A stretch of DNA of 64,000 nucleotides from JAJXWB01 sp046349215. GTDB lineage: Bacteria > Pseudomonadota > Alphaproteobacteria > Rhizobiales > Beijerinckiaceae. A program made the position numbers and the translations under genes. Position 1 is the first letter of the stretch. The number at the start of each line of letters is the position of its first letter. Positions 48,889 through 57,658 of the stretch are shown here, in pieces. The notes under the pieces are model-generated. The model saw only the letters and a program-made list of their open reading frames with translations. It was not told where the DNA came from and searched no databases. The stretch is from NCBI GenBank assembly GCA_046349215.1, contig JAXMCV010000005.1, positions 248,001-312,000 on the forward strand. The letters are read 5' to 3'.

Positions 48889-49071
48889 ATGCCGAGGGTG
48901 CCTTTCGATGTCGCCAGAAACTTCCGGCGCGGGAAGACGCCGGAGGAAACGGCCGGGCTCTACGACGTCAAGCCCTTGAAGCCCGTGCGATGGGACCTGG
49001 GCTCCATCCTCGCCATGGCCTTCGCGGCCGGCGTGATCGTCATCGCCCTGCACAGAAACGGCGTGATCTGA
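48889..49071 (+). CDS. Small single-pass membrane protein
   Basis: 60 residues. MPRVPFDVARNFRRGKTPEE, then one hydrophobic helix near the C-terminus (LGSILAMAFAAGVIVIALH). AAGGGAGGG 9 bp upstream supports the ATG at 48889. Faces lipA across a convergent 20-bp gap. Not recognised, though of the size and type of small respiratory or stress membrane proteins. Confidence 0.6.
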   Translation: MPRVPFDVARNFRRGKTPEETAGLYDVKPLKPVRWDLGSILAMAFAAGVIVIALHRNGVI

Positions 49072-49091
49072 GGCGTCGCCGTATAGGGCGA

Positions 49092-50072
49092 TCAGCCCGC
49101 GTTCGCGGCGCGGCGTTCGCGCAATTTCCGGAAGTCGTCGCCAGCGTGGTGCGAAGACCGCGTCAGCGGCGTCGCCGAGACCAGCAGGAAGCCCTTGGAA
49201 TAGGCCACCGTCTCATAGGCCTTGAATTCCTCCGGGGTGACGAAGGCCATCACTTCATGGTGCTTGCGCGTCGGCTGCAGGTACTGGCCGATCGTGAGGA
49301 AATCGACGTCGGCCGAGCGCAGGTCGTCCATCAGTTGCAGCACTTCGTTGCGCTCTTCACCGAGGCCGACCATGATTCCCGACTTGGTGAAGATGCCCGG
49401 ATCGAGTTCCTTCACGCGCTGCAGAAGCCGGATCGAATGGAAATAGCGGGCGCCGGGACGCACCGTCAGATAGTTCGACGGCACCGTCTCCAGATTGTGG
49501 TTGAACACGTCGGGACGCGCGGCGACGACCACTTCGAGCGCGCCGTCCTTGCGCAGGAAGTCCGGCGTGAGGATTTCGACCGTGGTCGCCGGGCTCGCGG
49601 CGCGGATGGCCGCGATGGTCGCCGCGAAATGCGCGGCGCCGCCGTCGGAAAGATCGTCGCGGTCGACCGAGGTGACGACGACATGCTCGAGGCCGAGCTT
49701 GGCGACGGCGTCGGCGACCTTGGCGGGTTCGTCGGCGTCGAGCGGCGCCGGCAGGCCGGTGCGCACGTTGCAGAAGGCGCAGGCGCGCGTGCACGTGTCG
49801 CCCATGATCATGAATGTCGCGTGCTTCTTCTCCCAGCACTCGCCGACATTCGGACAGCCGGCTTCCTCGCAGACCGTGACGAGCTTGTTCTCGCGCACGA
49901 TGCGGTTCGTCTCGGCCCACTTGGCCGACCCCGGCGCCTTGACGCGGATCCAGGCAGGCTTGCGATGCACGGGCTTGTCGGGCCGGCCGGCTTTCTCCGG
50001 ATGGCGCGGCGCGGCTTCGCCTTCGCTCTTGCGACGCGGATCGTTGTTCAGGAGATCGACGACAACCGACAT
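49092..50072 (-). CDS. lipA: Lipoyl synthase (radical SAM)
   Basis: 326 residues. Auxiliary cluster CEEAGCPNVGEC, radical SAM motif CTRACAFC and the C-terminal RSSHHAGD serine ligand motif are complete. Inserts sulfur into octanoyl-E2 to make lipoate. Its position next to lpd and the pdh genes puts cofactor synthesis beside its users. The start at 50072 gives about 25 residues ahead of the conserved KPAWIRVKAPGS. Confidence 0.97.
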   Translation of the reverse strand: MSVVVDLLNNDPRRKSEGEAAPRHPEKAGRPDKPVHRKPAWIRVKAPGSAKWAETNRIVRENKLVTVCEEAGCPNVGECWEKKHATFMIMGDTCTRACAFCNVRTGLPAPLDADEPAKVADAVAKLGLEHVVVTSVDRDDLSDGGAAHFAATIAAIRAASPATTVEILTPDFLRKDGALEVVVAARPDVFNHNLETVPSNYLTVRPGARYFHSIRLLQRVKELDPGIFTKSGIMVGLGEERNEVLQLMDDLRSADVDFLTIGQYLQPTRKHHEVMAFVTPEEFKAYETVAYSKGFLLVSATPLTRSSHHAGDDFRKLRERRAANAG

Positions 50073-50137
50073 GGAAAACCCGGCCCTGCGCCTTGCGGCA
50101 GGATGAGCGCCCTATATAGGCCCGGCCGCCGCCGACC

Positions 50138-50443
50138 TCAATTCGGCGGGCCGCCCGGCCCCCGCTGATTCTGGGGGTGCAGCGCCTGCCAGATGAACAG
50201 GATGACGATCGAGCCGACGAGCGCCGCCAGGAAATGCGACCACTTGCCGACGAGCTGGACGCCGGCGAGTTGCGCGAACTGGGAGCCCAGCCACGATCCG
50301 CAGACGCCGATCAGGATGTTCGTGAACAGCCAGTGGCGGCGTCCGGTCACCATGCCGGCGATCCAGCCGGCAAATCCCCCGATAATGACGAGAGCGACGA
50401 AACTCACCCCGGGCGTGCCGAGCACGCCGAGCTGCTGATCCAT
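50138..50443 (-). CDS. GlsB/YeaQ/YmgE-family small membrane protein
   Basis: 101 residues with three hydrophobic helices. The glycine-rich GGFAGWIAGMVTGRRHWLFT followed by NILIGVCGSWLGSQFA is the hallmark of the transglycosylase-associated (GlsB/YeaQ) family, commonly a stress-responsive membrane protein. The N-terminus is slightly longer than usual. It lies between lpd and lipA; whether it is part of that operon is unclear. Confidence 0.85.
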   Translation of the reverse strand: MDQQLGVLGTPGVSFVALVIIGGFAGWIAGMVTGRRHWLFTNILIGVCGSWLGSQFAQLAGVQLVGKWSHFLAALVGSIVILFIWQALHPQNQRGPGGPPN

Positions 50444-50515
50444 GGCTAGCCTCTATGGCGCATCCCGACGCTCCTGATCTGGCCGGACAAGGTCCGCGTC
50501 GTATGTGCATAGTGA

Positions 50516-51955
50516 CTACATATGGATCACCCGTCCATAGGCGTCGAGAACGCTCTCGTGCATCATCTCGGAGAGCGTGGGATGCGGGAAGACCGTGTGC
50601 ATCAGTTCTTCCTCTGTCGTCTCCAGGTTCATGGCGACGACGAAGCCCTGGATGAGTTCGGTCACCTCGGCGCCTACCATGTGGGCGCCGAGCAGCTTGC
50701 CGGTCTTCGCGTCGAACACGGTCTTTACCATGCCGTCCGGCTCGCCGAGCGCGATCGCCTTGCCGTTGCCGGTGAAATTGAAGCGCCCGACCTTCACTTC
50801 GTAGCCCGCCGCCTTGGCCTTTGCTTCCGTCAGACCGACGGAGGCCACCTGCGGGTTGCAATAGGTGCAGCCGGGGATCATCGACTTTTCCATGGGGTGC
50901 GTGTGCAGGCCCTTGATCGTCTCGACGCAGATGACGCCCTCGTGCTCGGCCTTGTGCGCGAGCATCGGCGGCCCGGCGACGTCGCCGATGGCATAGATCC
51001 CCTTGATGTTCGTGCGGCCGTAGCCGTCTATGACGACGCAGCCGCGATCGATCTTCACGCCGAGGCCTTCCAGCCCGAGATTTTCGATGTTCCCGACAAC
51101 GCCGACAGCCGAGATCATCCGCTCGGCGGTAATCGTCTGCGTCTTGCCCTTGTCGTCCTCGAGCGTCGCGGTGACGGAGTTCGCGGATTTCTCGACCTTC
51201 GTCACCTTGGTCGACAGCAGGATTTTCAGGCCGAGCTTTTCGAACCGCTTCTGCGCGACCTTGGCGATCTCCGCGTCTTCCACCGGCATGACCTGCGGCA
51301 GCACTTCGACGACCGTCACTTCCGCGCCCATCTGGCGATAGAAGGAGGCGAATTCGATGCCGATGGCGCCCGACCCCATGACGAGCAGCGATTTCGGAAA
51401 GGCTTCCGGCTTCATCGCCTCGAAATAGGTCCAGATCAGCTTGCCGTCCGGCTCGATGCCCGGCAGCACGCGCGGGCGCGCGCCCGTCGCGACGATGATG
51501 TGTTTCGCCTGGAACGTTCCCTCGCCGAGCACGCCCTTGGGGATCGGGTTCTGCGGCTGCACGACCGGCTTCTTGCTGGCCGAAACCCGCACTTCGCCGA
51601 CCTTCGGAATGAAGGCCTCGCCCCAGATCACGTCGACCTTGTTCTTCTTGAGCAGGAAGGCGACGCCGCCGTTCAATTGCTGCGACACCTGGCGCGAACG
51701 CTTGACGACGGCCGCGGGATCCGGCGCGACCTTGCCTTCGATCTTCAGGCCGTAGGCGCTGGCGTGTTCGGCGTAATGCAGGATTTCGGCGGAGCGCAGC
51801 AGCGCCTTGGTGGGGATGCAGCCCCAGTTGAGGCAGATGCCGCCGAGATGTTCGCGTTCGACCACGGCCGTCTTGAAGCCGAGCTGGGCTGCGCGGATTG
51901 CGGCGACATAACCGCCGGGACCGCCGCCGATGACGATGATGTCGTAGGCGCTCAT
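50516..51955 (-). CDS. lpdA: Dihydrolipoamide dehydrogenase (E3)
   Basis: 479 residues. FAD motif IGGGPGGYVAAIRAAQLG, redox disulfide C41/C46 (GGICLNWGCIPTK), NAD motif VMGSGAIGIEFASFY and the C-terminal active base region HPTLSEMMHESVLDAYG are all present. E3 of the pyruvate dehydrogenase complex; it starts 10 bp after pdhC. Confidence 0.97.
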   Translation of the reverse strand: MSAYDIIVIGGGPGGYVAAIRAAQLGFKTAVVEREHLGGICLNWGCIPTKALLRSAEILHYAEHASAYGLKIEGKVAPDPAAVVKRSRQVSQQLNGGVAFLLKKNKVDVIWGEAFIPKVGEVRVSASKKPVVQPQNPIPKGVLGEGTFQAKHIIVATGARPRVLPGIEPDGKLIWTYFEAMKPEAFPKSLLVMGSGAIGIEFASFYRQMGAEVTVVEVLPQVMPVEDAEIAKVAQKRFEKLGLKILLSTKVTKVEKSANSVTATLEDDKGKTQTITAERMISAVGVVGNIENLGLEGLGVKIDRGCVVIDGYGRTNIKGIYAIGDVAGPPMLAHKAEHEGVICVETIKGLHTHPMEKSMIPGCTYCNPQVASVGLTEAKAKAAGYEVKVGRFNFTGNGKAIALGEPDGMVKTVFDAKTGKLLGAHMVGAEVTELIQGFVVAMNLETTEEELMHTVFPHPTLSEMMHESVLDAYGRVIHM

Positions 51956-51965
51956 GATCGTGCCC

Positions 51966-53285
51966 TCAAACCAGCATGCCCATCGGATTTTCGATGTAGC
52001 GGCGGAAAGCCGCCAGCAATTCCGCGCCGAGCGCGCCGTCGACCGCGCGATGATCGGTCGAGAGCGTCACGCTCATCATGTCGGCGACGGCGGGCGCGCC
52101 GTTCTTGACGATGACGCGCTTCTCGCCGGCGCCGACCGCAAGGATCGTGGCGTGCGGCGGGTTGATGACGGCGGAGAAATTCTTGATGCCGAACATGCCG
52201 AGATTGGAAACCGCGCTCGAGCCGCCCTGGTATTCCTCCGGCTTGAGCTTCCGCGCTTTCGCGCGCGCCGCGTAATCCTTCATCTCGTTTGAAATGGCCG
52301 ACAGCGTCTTCGTCTCCGCCTTGCGGATGACCGGCGTGATGAGGCCGCCGGGGATCGAGACGGCGACGCCGACGTCGCACGACTTGTGCTTCAGCATCGC
52401 CGTGTCGGTCCACGAGACATTGGCGTCCGGTACGTCGCGCAAAGCCAGCGCCAGCGCCTTGATGACGAAATCGTTGACCGAGACCTTGTAGGCGGGCTTG
52501 CCGTCCTTGTCCTTCGGCGCGGCCGAATTGATCTGCTCGCGCAGGGCAAGAAGCGCATTCAGTTCGCAGTCGATCGTCAGATAGAAATGCGGGATCGTCG
52601 ACTTCGCTTCCGTCAGGCGGCGAGCGATCGTCTTGCGCATGTTGTCGTGCGGGATTTCCTCGAAGGATCCCGGCTCGAACAATTTGCGCACCGTATCGCC
52701 CGACATGGCCTGCGGCGCAGGCGCGGCGGCAGGCGTCGCGGACTGCGTGGCGGCGGGCGCGGGCTTCGCCGTTCCGCCGGAAACCGCCGCCTTGACGTCG
52801 CGCTCGACGACGCGGCCATGCGGGCCGGTGCCCTTGATCGCCGCAAGATCGATATTGGCTTCCTTCGCCAGGCGACGCGCCAGAGGCGAGGAGAAGACGC
52901 GCGCGCCGCTGGCCACGGGAGCGGCGGGGGCCGCCGCAGGCGCGGCGACGGGCGCAGGGGCCGGCGCAGCGGCCGGCGCCGGAGCGGCGGCGGCCTTGGG
53001 CGCTGGCGCCGGCGCAGCCGAAGCGGCGGCGCTGGCGTCCTCGCCCTCGCCCGCGATGACGGCGATCGGCTGGTTGACCGGCACGTCTTCCGTGCCTTCG
53101 GCGACGAGGATCTTGGCGAGCACGCCTTCATCCACGGCTTCGACTTCCATCGTCGCCTTGTCGGTCTCGATCTCGGCGATCACGTCGCCGGACTTGACCG
53201 TGTCGCCTTCCTTCTTGAGCCATTTGGTGAGGTTGCCCTTCTCCATCGTCGGCGAAAGGGCGGGCATGAGAATGTTGGTCGGCAT
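51966..53285 (-). CDS. pdhC: Pyruvate dehydrogenase E2, dihydrolipoamide acetyltransferase
   Basis: 439 residues. One N-terminal lipoyl domain with K43 (EIETDKATMEVEA), an Ala/Pro-rich linker (~85-125), a peripheral-subunit-binding domain (FSSPLARRLAKEANIDLAAI) and the acetyltransferase core with the catalytic STDHRAVDGALGAE. Forms the core of the complex with the E1 subunits upstream and E3 downstream. Preceded by DUF5076 by 9 bp. Confidence 0.96.
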   Translation of the reverse strand: MPTNILMPALSPTMEKGNLTKWLKKEGDTVKSGDVIAEIETDKATMEVEAVDEGVLAKILVAEGTEDVPVNQPIAVIAGEGEDASAAASAAPAPAPKAAAAPAPAAAPAPAPVAAPAAAPAAPVASGARVFSSPLARRLAKEANIDLAAIKGTGPHGRVVERDVKAAVSGGTAKPAPAATQSATPAAAPAPQAMSGDTVRKLFEPGSFEEIPHDNMRKTIARRLTEAKSTIPHFYLTIDCELNALLALREQINSAAPKDKDGKPAYKVSVNDFVIKALALALRDVPDANVSWTDTAMLKHKSCDVGVAVSIPGGLITPVIRKAETKTLSAISNEMKDYAARAKARKLKPEEYQGGSSAVSNLGMFGIKNFSAVINPPHATILAVGAGEKRVIVKNGAPAVADMMSVTLSTDHRAVDGALGAELLAAFRRYIENPMGMLV

Positions 53286-53294
53286 CGTCGGCCC

Positions 53295-53588
53295 TCAATT
53301 CATGGCTGAGGTGGCGCCGAAATCGGTCGGGCGCGACCATTCGGCGTCGAGCATGTCCTTGATGGATTCCAGCGCTTCTTCCTCCGAGACCTGCGTCTCG
53401 AGCGCGTAGATGCGCGCGGCGTGGCGCGCGAGGTCGGCGAGCAGCACGCCCCATGTGCCGCAATCGTCGAACGAACGGCGCAATGAGACGCTCAGGCCGC
53501 CGTCGACGACGAAGCAGCGCAGCACTTCGTGGCCGCCCTTCTCGCGGGCGTCCGGCGGCGCGTCGAGTTCGTGGAGTTCATCCGCCAT
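53295..53588 (-). CDS. DUF5076 family protein
   Basis: 97 residues. Conserved VLRCFVVDGGLSVSLRRSFD and the GTWGVLLADLARHAARIYAL helix identify DUF5076. Genes of this family lie in the pdh operon of many alphaproteobacteria, between E1-beta and E2, which suggests a role with the complex. Gaps of 3 bp to pdhB and 9 bp to pdhC make co-translation likely. Function unknown. Confidence 0.85.
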   Translation of the reverse strand: MADELHELDAPPDAREKGGHEVLRCFVVDGGLSVSLRRSFDDCGTWGVLLADLARHAARIYALETQVSEEEALESIKDMLDAEWSRPTDFGATSAMN

Positions 53589-53591
53589 GGA

Positions 53592-54965
53592 TCACCGGTA
53601 CAGGACGGCTTTGGCCGCCGCGACGACCTCGCCGACGTTCGGCAGCGCCAGTTTCTCGAGATTGGCGGCATAGGGCATCGGCACGTCCTTGCCGGTGACG
53701 CGCACGACCGGCGCATCGAGATAATCGAAGGCCTCCATCATGACGCGCGCCGCGATCTCGGCGCCGACGCCGGACTGCGGCCAGCCTTCTTCCACCGTCA
53801 CGCAGCGGCCGGTCTTGATGACGGACGCGACGACCGTCTCGGTGTCCATCGGACGAATGGTGCGCAGGTCGATGACTTCGGCGTGGATGTCTTCCTTGGC
53901 GAGTTCGTCGGCTGCCTTCAGCGCATAGGTCATGCCGATCGACCAGGAGACGATCGTCACGTGATCGCCCTTGCGCGCGACGCGCGCCTTGCCGATCGGC
54001 AGGACGAAATCGTCGAGGCGCGGCACGTCGAACGACTGGCCGTAGAGGATTTCGTTTTCGAGGAAGACGACCGGGTTCGGATCGCGGATCGCCGCCTTCA
54101 GCAGGCCCTTGGCGTCGGCCGCCGTGTAGGGCGCGACGACCTTGAGGCCGGGAACGTTGGAATACCAGGCGGCGTAATCCTGGCTGTGCTGCGCGCCGAC
54201 GCGCGCGGCGGCGCCGTTCGGTCCGCGGAACACGATGGACGCGCCCATCTGGCCGCCCGACATGTAGAGCGTCTTGGCGGCGGAATTGATGATGTGGTCG
54301 ATCGCCTGCATGGCGAAGTTGAACGTCATGAACTCGACGATCGGCTTCAGTCCCGCCATTGCCGCGCCGACGCCCATGCCGGCGAAACCGTGTTCGGTGA
54401 TCGGCGTGTCGACGACGCGCTTGGCGCCGAACTCCTGCAGCAGGCCCTGCGTTATCTTGTAGGCGCCCTGGTATTCGGCGACTTCCTCGCCCATCACGAA
54501 AACGGAATCGTCGCGGCGCATTTCCTCGGCCATGGCGTCGCGCAAGGCCTCGCGCACCGTCATCGAGGCGAGCGGCGTACCATCGGGCCATTCCGGGGCT
54601 TCAGGCAGAGCGGGCGTCTTTGGCGCAGCCGGCGCCTTCTCGATCGTGGGGGCGGACGCAGCGGCCGGCGCGCTGGCGGGCGCGGCGGCGGCCGGCGCAG
54701 CGGCAGCGGCGCTGGCGTCCTCGCCTTCGCCGGCGATGACGGCGATCGGCGTGTTGACCTTCACGTTTTCCGCGCCGGCAGGAACGAGGATCTTCGCCAG
54801 CACGCCTTCATCGACGGCTTCGACTTCCATCGTCGCCTTGTCGGTTTCGATTTCGGCGATCACGTCGCCGGACTTGATGACGTCGCCTTCGTTCTTGAGC
54901 CATTTGGCGAGCGTGCCCTCCTCCATCGTGGGGGAAAGGGCCGGCATGAGGATGTTCGTCGGCAT
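53592..54965 (-). CDS. pdhB: Pyruvate dehydrogenase E1 component, beta subunit with lipoyl domain
   Basis: 457 residues. An N-terminal lipoyl domain with K43 (EIETDKATMEVEA), an Ala-rich linker (~85-120), then the transketolase-like E1-beta (MTVREALRDAMAEEMRRDDS, EFMTFNFAMQAIDHIINSAA). Lipoyl-bearing E1-beta is characteristic of alphaproteobacterial PDH complexes. It lies 57 bp downstream of pdhA. Confidence 0.96.
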   Translation of the reverse strand: MPTNILMPALSPTMEEGTLAKWLKNEGDVIKSGDVIAEIETDKATMEVEAVDEGVLAKILVPAGAENVKVNTPIAVIAGEGEDASAAAAAPAAAAPASAPAAASAPTIEKAPAAPKTPALPEAPEWPDGTPLASMTVREALRDAMAEEMRRDDSVFVMGEEVAEYQGAYKITQGLLQEFGAKRVVDTPITEHGFAGMGVGAAMAGLKPIVEFMTFNFAMQAIDHIINSAAKTLYMSGGQMGASIVFRGPNGAAARVGAQHSQDYAAWYSNVPGLKVVAPYTAADAKGLLKAAIRDPNPVVFLENEILYGQSFDVPRLDDFVLPIGKARVARKGDHVTIVSWSIGMTYALKAADELAKEDIHAEVIDLRTIRPMDTETVVASVIKTGRCVTVEEGWPQSGVGAEIAARVMMEAFDYLDAPVVRVTGKDVPMPYAANLEKLALPNVGEVVAAAKAVLYR

Positions 54966-55022
54966 CGGCGGATCTCGCGTGATATGCGGGGACGGCGCTG
55001 GCGCTCGGCCGGCGCCGGCGCG

Positions 55023-56039
55023 TCAGAGCAGGATGTCGGTGTAGAGTTCGGACGGATCGGGTTCGGGATTCTGCGTCGCGAATTCCGCGGATTCCGAGAC
55101 GATCGCGCGCACCTGCGCATCGATCTTCTTCAGATCGTCCTCGCTCGTTCCGGACTTGAGCAGACGCGCGCGCACCTGCTCGATCGGATCGTGCTCCTCG
55201 CGCATCTTCTGCACTTCTTCCTTGGAGCGGTATTTCGCGGGATCGGACATCGAATGTCCACGATAGCGATAGGTCTGCATCTCGAGGATGTATGGACCGT
55301 GGCCGTCGCGGCAGTGCTGCATGGCCTTTTCGGCTGCGGCCTTCACGGCGCGCACGTCCATGCCGTCGACCTGCTCGCCTGGAATGTTGAACGCCATGCC
55401 GCGCTTGGAAAAATCGGCGAGCGCAGAGGAACGCGTCACCGACGTGCCCATCGCATAGCGATTGTTCTCGACGATGAAGATGACGGGCAGCTTCCACAAC
55501 GAGGCCATGTTGAAGCTCTCGTAGACCTGGCCCTGGTTTGCCGCGCCGTCGCCGAAATACGTCAGCGAGACCTTCTTGTCGTCGCGGTACCAGTTGGCGA
55601 AGGCCAGGCCGGTTCCCAGAGCCACCTGCGCGCCGACGATGCCGTGCCCGCCGAAGAAGTTCTTCTCCTTCGAGAACATGTGCATCGAGCCGCCCTTGCC
55701 CTTCGACAGGCCGTCGCGGCGTCCGGTCAGTTCGGCCATGACGCCTTTCGGGTCGAGGCCGCAGGCCAGCATGTGGCCATGGTCGCGATAGGAGGTGATG
55801 GTCTGGTCGCCGTCCTTCGCCGCCATGGCGACGCCGACGACGACGGCTTCCTGACCGATGTAGAGATGGCAGAAGCCGCCGATCAGGCCCATGCCGTACA
55901 TCTGGCCGGCCTTTTCCTCGAAACGCCGGATCAGCAGCATTTCGCGATAGGCGAAAAGATCCTCTTCGGTCGTGAAGGCCGCAGGCTCGCCGGACGTGGC
56001 TTCGCCTTTCGCAGATCGCGATTTCGATACGCCCGCCAT
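55023..56039 (-). CDS. pdhA: Pyruvate dehydrogenase E1 component, alpha subunit
   Basis: 338 residues. ThDP motif GDGAANQGQVYESFNMA, the GGKGGSMHMF-type loop seen as GKGGSMHMFSKEKNFFGGHG, and RYRGHSMSDPAKYRSKEEV, whose serines correspond to the phosphorylation loop of E1-alpha. The start MAGVSKSRSAKG follows GAGGGAG; the longer frame upstream is not supported. First gene of the pdh operon. Confidence 0.96.
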   Translation of the reverse strand: MAGVSKSRSAKGEATSGEPAAFTTEEDLFAYREMLLIRRFEEKAGQMYGMGLIGGFCHLYIGQEAVVVGVAMAAKDGDQTITSYRDHGHMLACGLDPKGVMAELTGRRDGLSKGKGGSMHMFSKEKNFFGGHGIVGAQVALGTGLAFANWYRDDKKVSLTYFGDGAANQGQVYESFNMASLWKLPVIFIVENNRYAMGTSVTRSSALADFSKRGMAFNIPGEQVDGMDVRAVKAAAEKAMQHCRDGHGPYILEMQTYRYRGHSMSDPAKYRSKEEVQKMREEHDPIEQVRARLLKSGTSEDDLKKIDAQVRAIVSESAEFATQNPEPDPSELYTDILL

Positions 56040-56202
56040 GACGCTCCCTCGAATGTTTCCTTGGTTGGCAACATAGCGCAGGGCTGCGGAATTGACGAGA
56101 CGGCGCCAATAGAGCCGATCAGGCCTCATGGCCTTGATTTCACGCGAAATTATTCGATTAACTCGAATTCAGTTTATCGACAGATGTTAACCGAAGACGA
56201 GT

Positions 56203-56517
56203 TTATTTTTGTGGCGAGAGGATAACGACCTCGTTCCGGTGGGTCCGGCCGAGTTCCACCCTCGCCTGCTCGTCCAGCACGTCACGGTCGATTTCCTCGC
56301 CGCGCACCAGATCGATCTTGCGCTTCCAGTCTGCGCGCTCCGCACGCAATGCGTCCAGCGAGGATTGCAGGGCGGCGACACGATCGCTGTACTCGTCGCG
56401 CATCTTCAGGCCGCGCTGACCGTTGAGGGCGTGCCAGAGAAAATAGCCGGAGACGAGCGCCGCGAAGCAATAGAAGCATACAGGAACGATGTAGGCGCGC
56501 AGCCGCAGCGAGAGCAT
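56203..56517 (-). CDS. ftsB: FtsB/DivIC-family septum protein
   Basis: 104 residues. Short cytoplasmic N-terminus, one membrane helix (YIVPVCFYCFAALVSGYFLW), then a coiled coil (RDEYSDRVAALQSSLDALRA) and the ELGRTHRNEVVIL end typical of FtsB/DivIC. It joins the divisome FtsL-FtsQ subcomplex. The start MLSLRLRAYIV is chosen as the first Met ahead of the membrane helix. Lies 163 bp upstream of pdhA on the same strand. Confidence 0.88.
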   Translation of the reverse strand: MLSLRLRAYIVPVCFYCFAALVSGYFLWHALNGQRGLKMRDEYSDRVAALQSSLDALRAERADWKRKIDLVRGEEIDRDVLDEQARVELGRTHRNEVVILSPQK

Positions 56518-56578
56518 GCCGCAGAATGCGCGCGGCGTGGTTAGCGATGCGTTAACGAAGACGAAATTCGCCGCGTTT

Positions 56579-57538
56579 TCAGCGACCGCCGCGCGCCACG
56601 CGTTCGATCTCGGCCCGCACAAGACGCTCGACCATGACCGGCAGATTGTCGTCGAGCCATTGCTTGAGCATGGGGCGCAACATGTCGCGCACGTGCCGGT
56701 CGATCACTTCGGAATTGTTGAGCTGGACGCTCGCCGAAAGCGCGCGGAAAGCCGAGGAAACACTGGCGTCCGACTCCGGCGACAGCATGACCGGCGGCTC
56801 TTCAGGCGCCGGCACGACCGTCGCGCCGAAGCCTGCGCCATTGCCGACGACATAGGCCGGTGGCGCCTTCTGCTGGAAGCGATGGGAAATCTCGGTCACG
56901 ACCTCTGGCGCCATCTCTTCGACCGCGTCATCCAGGGGCGGCGCGGTTTCGACGGCGACGCGCATGGCAACTGGCGCCTCGTCGGCGACCGCCGGTCGCA
57001 GGTCATGCGCGGAAAGTTCGCTGGCGATCTCGGCGAACGACTGCATGTCCGCATCGTCGAGCCGCGGGGCGGCGAATTGCGCATTCGATTGCGGTTCCAC
57101 GCCTCTGGCCAATGGCGGCTCGCTTGCAGACGCGTCGAAACCTTTCGGCTCCGGCGCCGGCGGCTCCACGAATTCCGGGAAAGCCCGGGGCGTTTCGACA
57201 AAGCCAGACTCGTGTTGAGCAAGCGCCTTCGGCTCGAAGGGCGCGACATTCGTCTCGACATGCGCCGCGGATTCCGGGGGATTCGCTGCGAAATGCTTCG
57301 GCGCTTCGAAACCCGGCGCATCAAAAGGCTTGGGCGCTTCGAAGGGCTTGGGCGCTTCGAAGGGCTTCGGCGTGGAAAAGCTCGACCGCAATTCCCCGCT
57401 TCCCCGCGTCAGCGGCAAAGCCTCGTCGTCGGCGATGATCTTCCGGATCGAGGCCAGAATCTCTTCCATCGAGGGCTCGTGCGCCCGGCGCTCGTTCTCG
57501 AGTGAAGAAGACTGAATGGGTGCGTTAGCTGCGTTCAT
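56579..57538 (-). CDS. popZ: PopZ-like polar organising protein (DUF2497)
   Basis: 319 residues. The N-terminal EPSMEEILASIRKIIADDE and the C-terminal VRDMLRPMLKQWLDDNLPVM, then ERLVRAEIERVARGGR, are the two conserved PopZ/DUF2497 regions. The middle is a proline- and glutamate-rich disordered linker, as in PopZ, and includes tandem KPFEAP repeats. PopZ organises the chromosome and signalling proteins at the cell pole in Caulobacter. Co-located with tolC and a pcm-like gene, a conserved alphaproteobacterial arrangement. Confidence 0.85.
   Translation of the reverse strand: MNAANAPIQSSSLENERRAHEPSMEEILASIRKIIADDEALPLTRGSGELRSSFSTPKPFEAPKPFEAPKPFDAPGFEAPKHFAANPPESAAHVETNVAPFEPKALAQHESGFVETPRAFPEFVEPPAPEPKGFDASASEPPLARGVEPQSNAQFAAPRLDDADMQSFAEIASELSAHDLRPAVADEAPVAMRVAVETAPPLDDAVEEMAPEVVTEISHRFQQKAPPAYVVGNGAGFGATVVPAPEEPPVMLSPESDASVSSAFRALSASVQLNNSEVIDRHVRDMLRPMLKQWLDDNLPVMVERLVRAEIERVARGGR
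57322..57375 (-). repeat. 18-bp tandem repeat in popZ
   Basis: About three copies of an 18-bp unit containing CTTGGGCGCTTCGAAGGG, coding KPFEAP. The encoded KPFEAPKPFEAPKPFDAPGF sits in the disordered linker. In-frame tandem units allow length variation between strains. Confidence 0.75.
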
Positions 57539-57658
57539 CGCCTGCGCCGCCAGAAATCCGGATCCGCCGAATCACTGCGGATATGCCATTGCGAGATTCT
57601 CACGCGTCCGGACAGCGCGCAACACGCCGCGCCGCAGGAACTGTGGAGAGAAGAGAGC

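Noticed and set aside
53529..56225. 898-codon open frame on the plus strand
   Set aside because: Antisense to pdhB and pdhA; high GC leaves long open shadow frames. Composition and lack of start signals argue against a gene.
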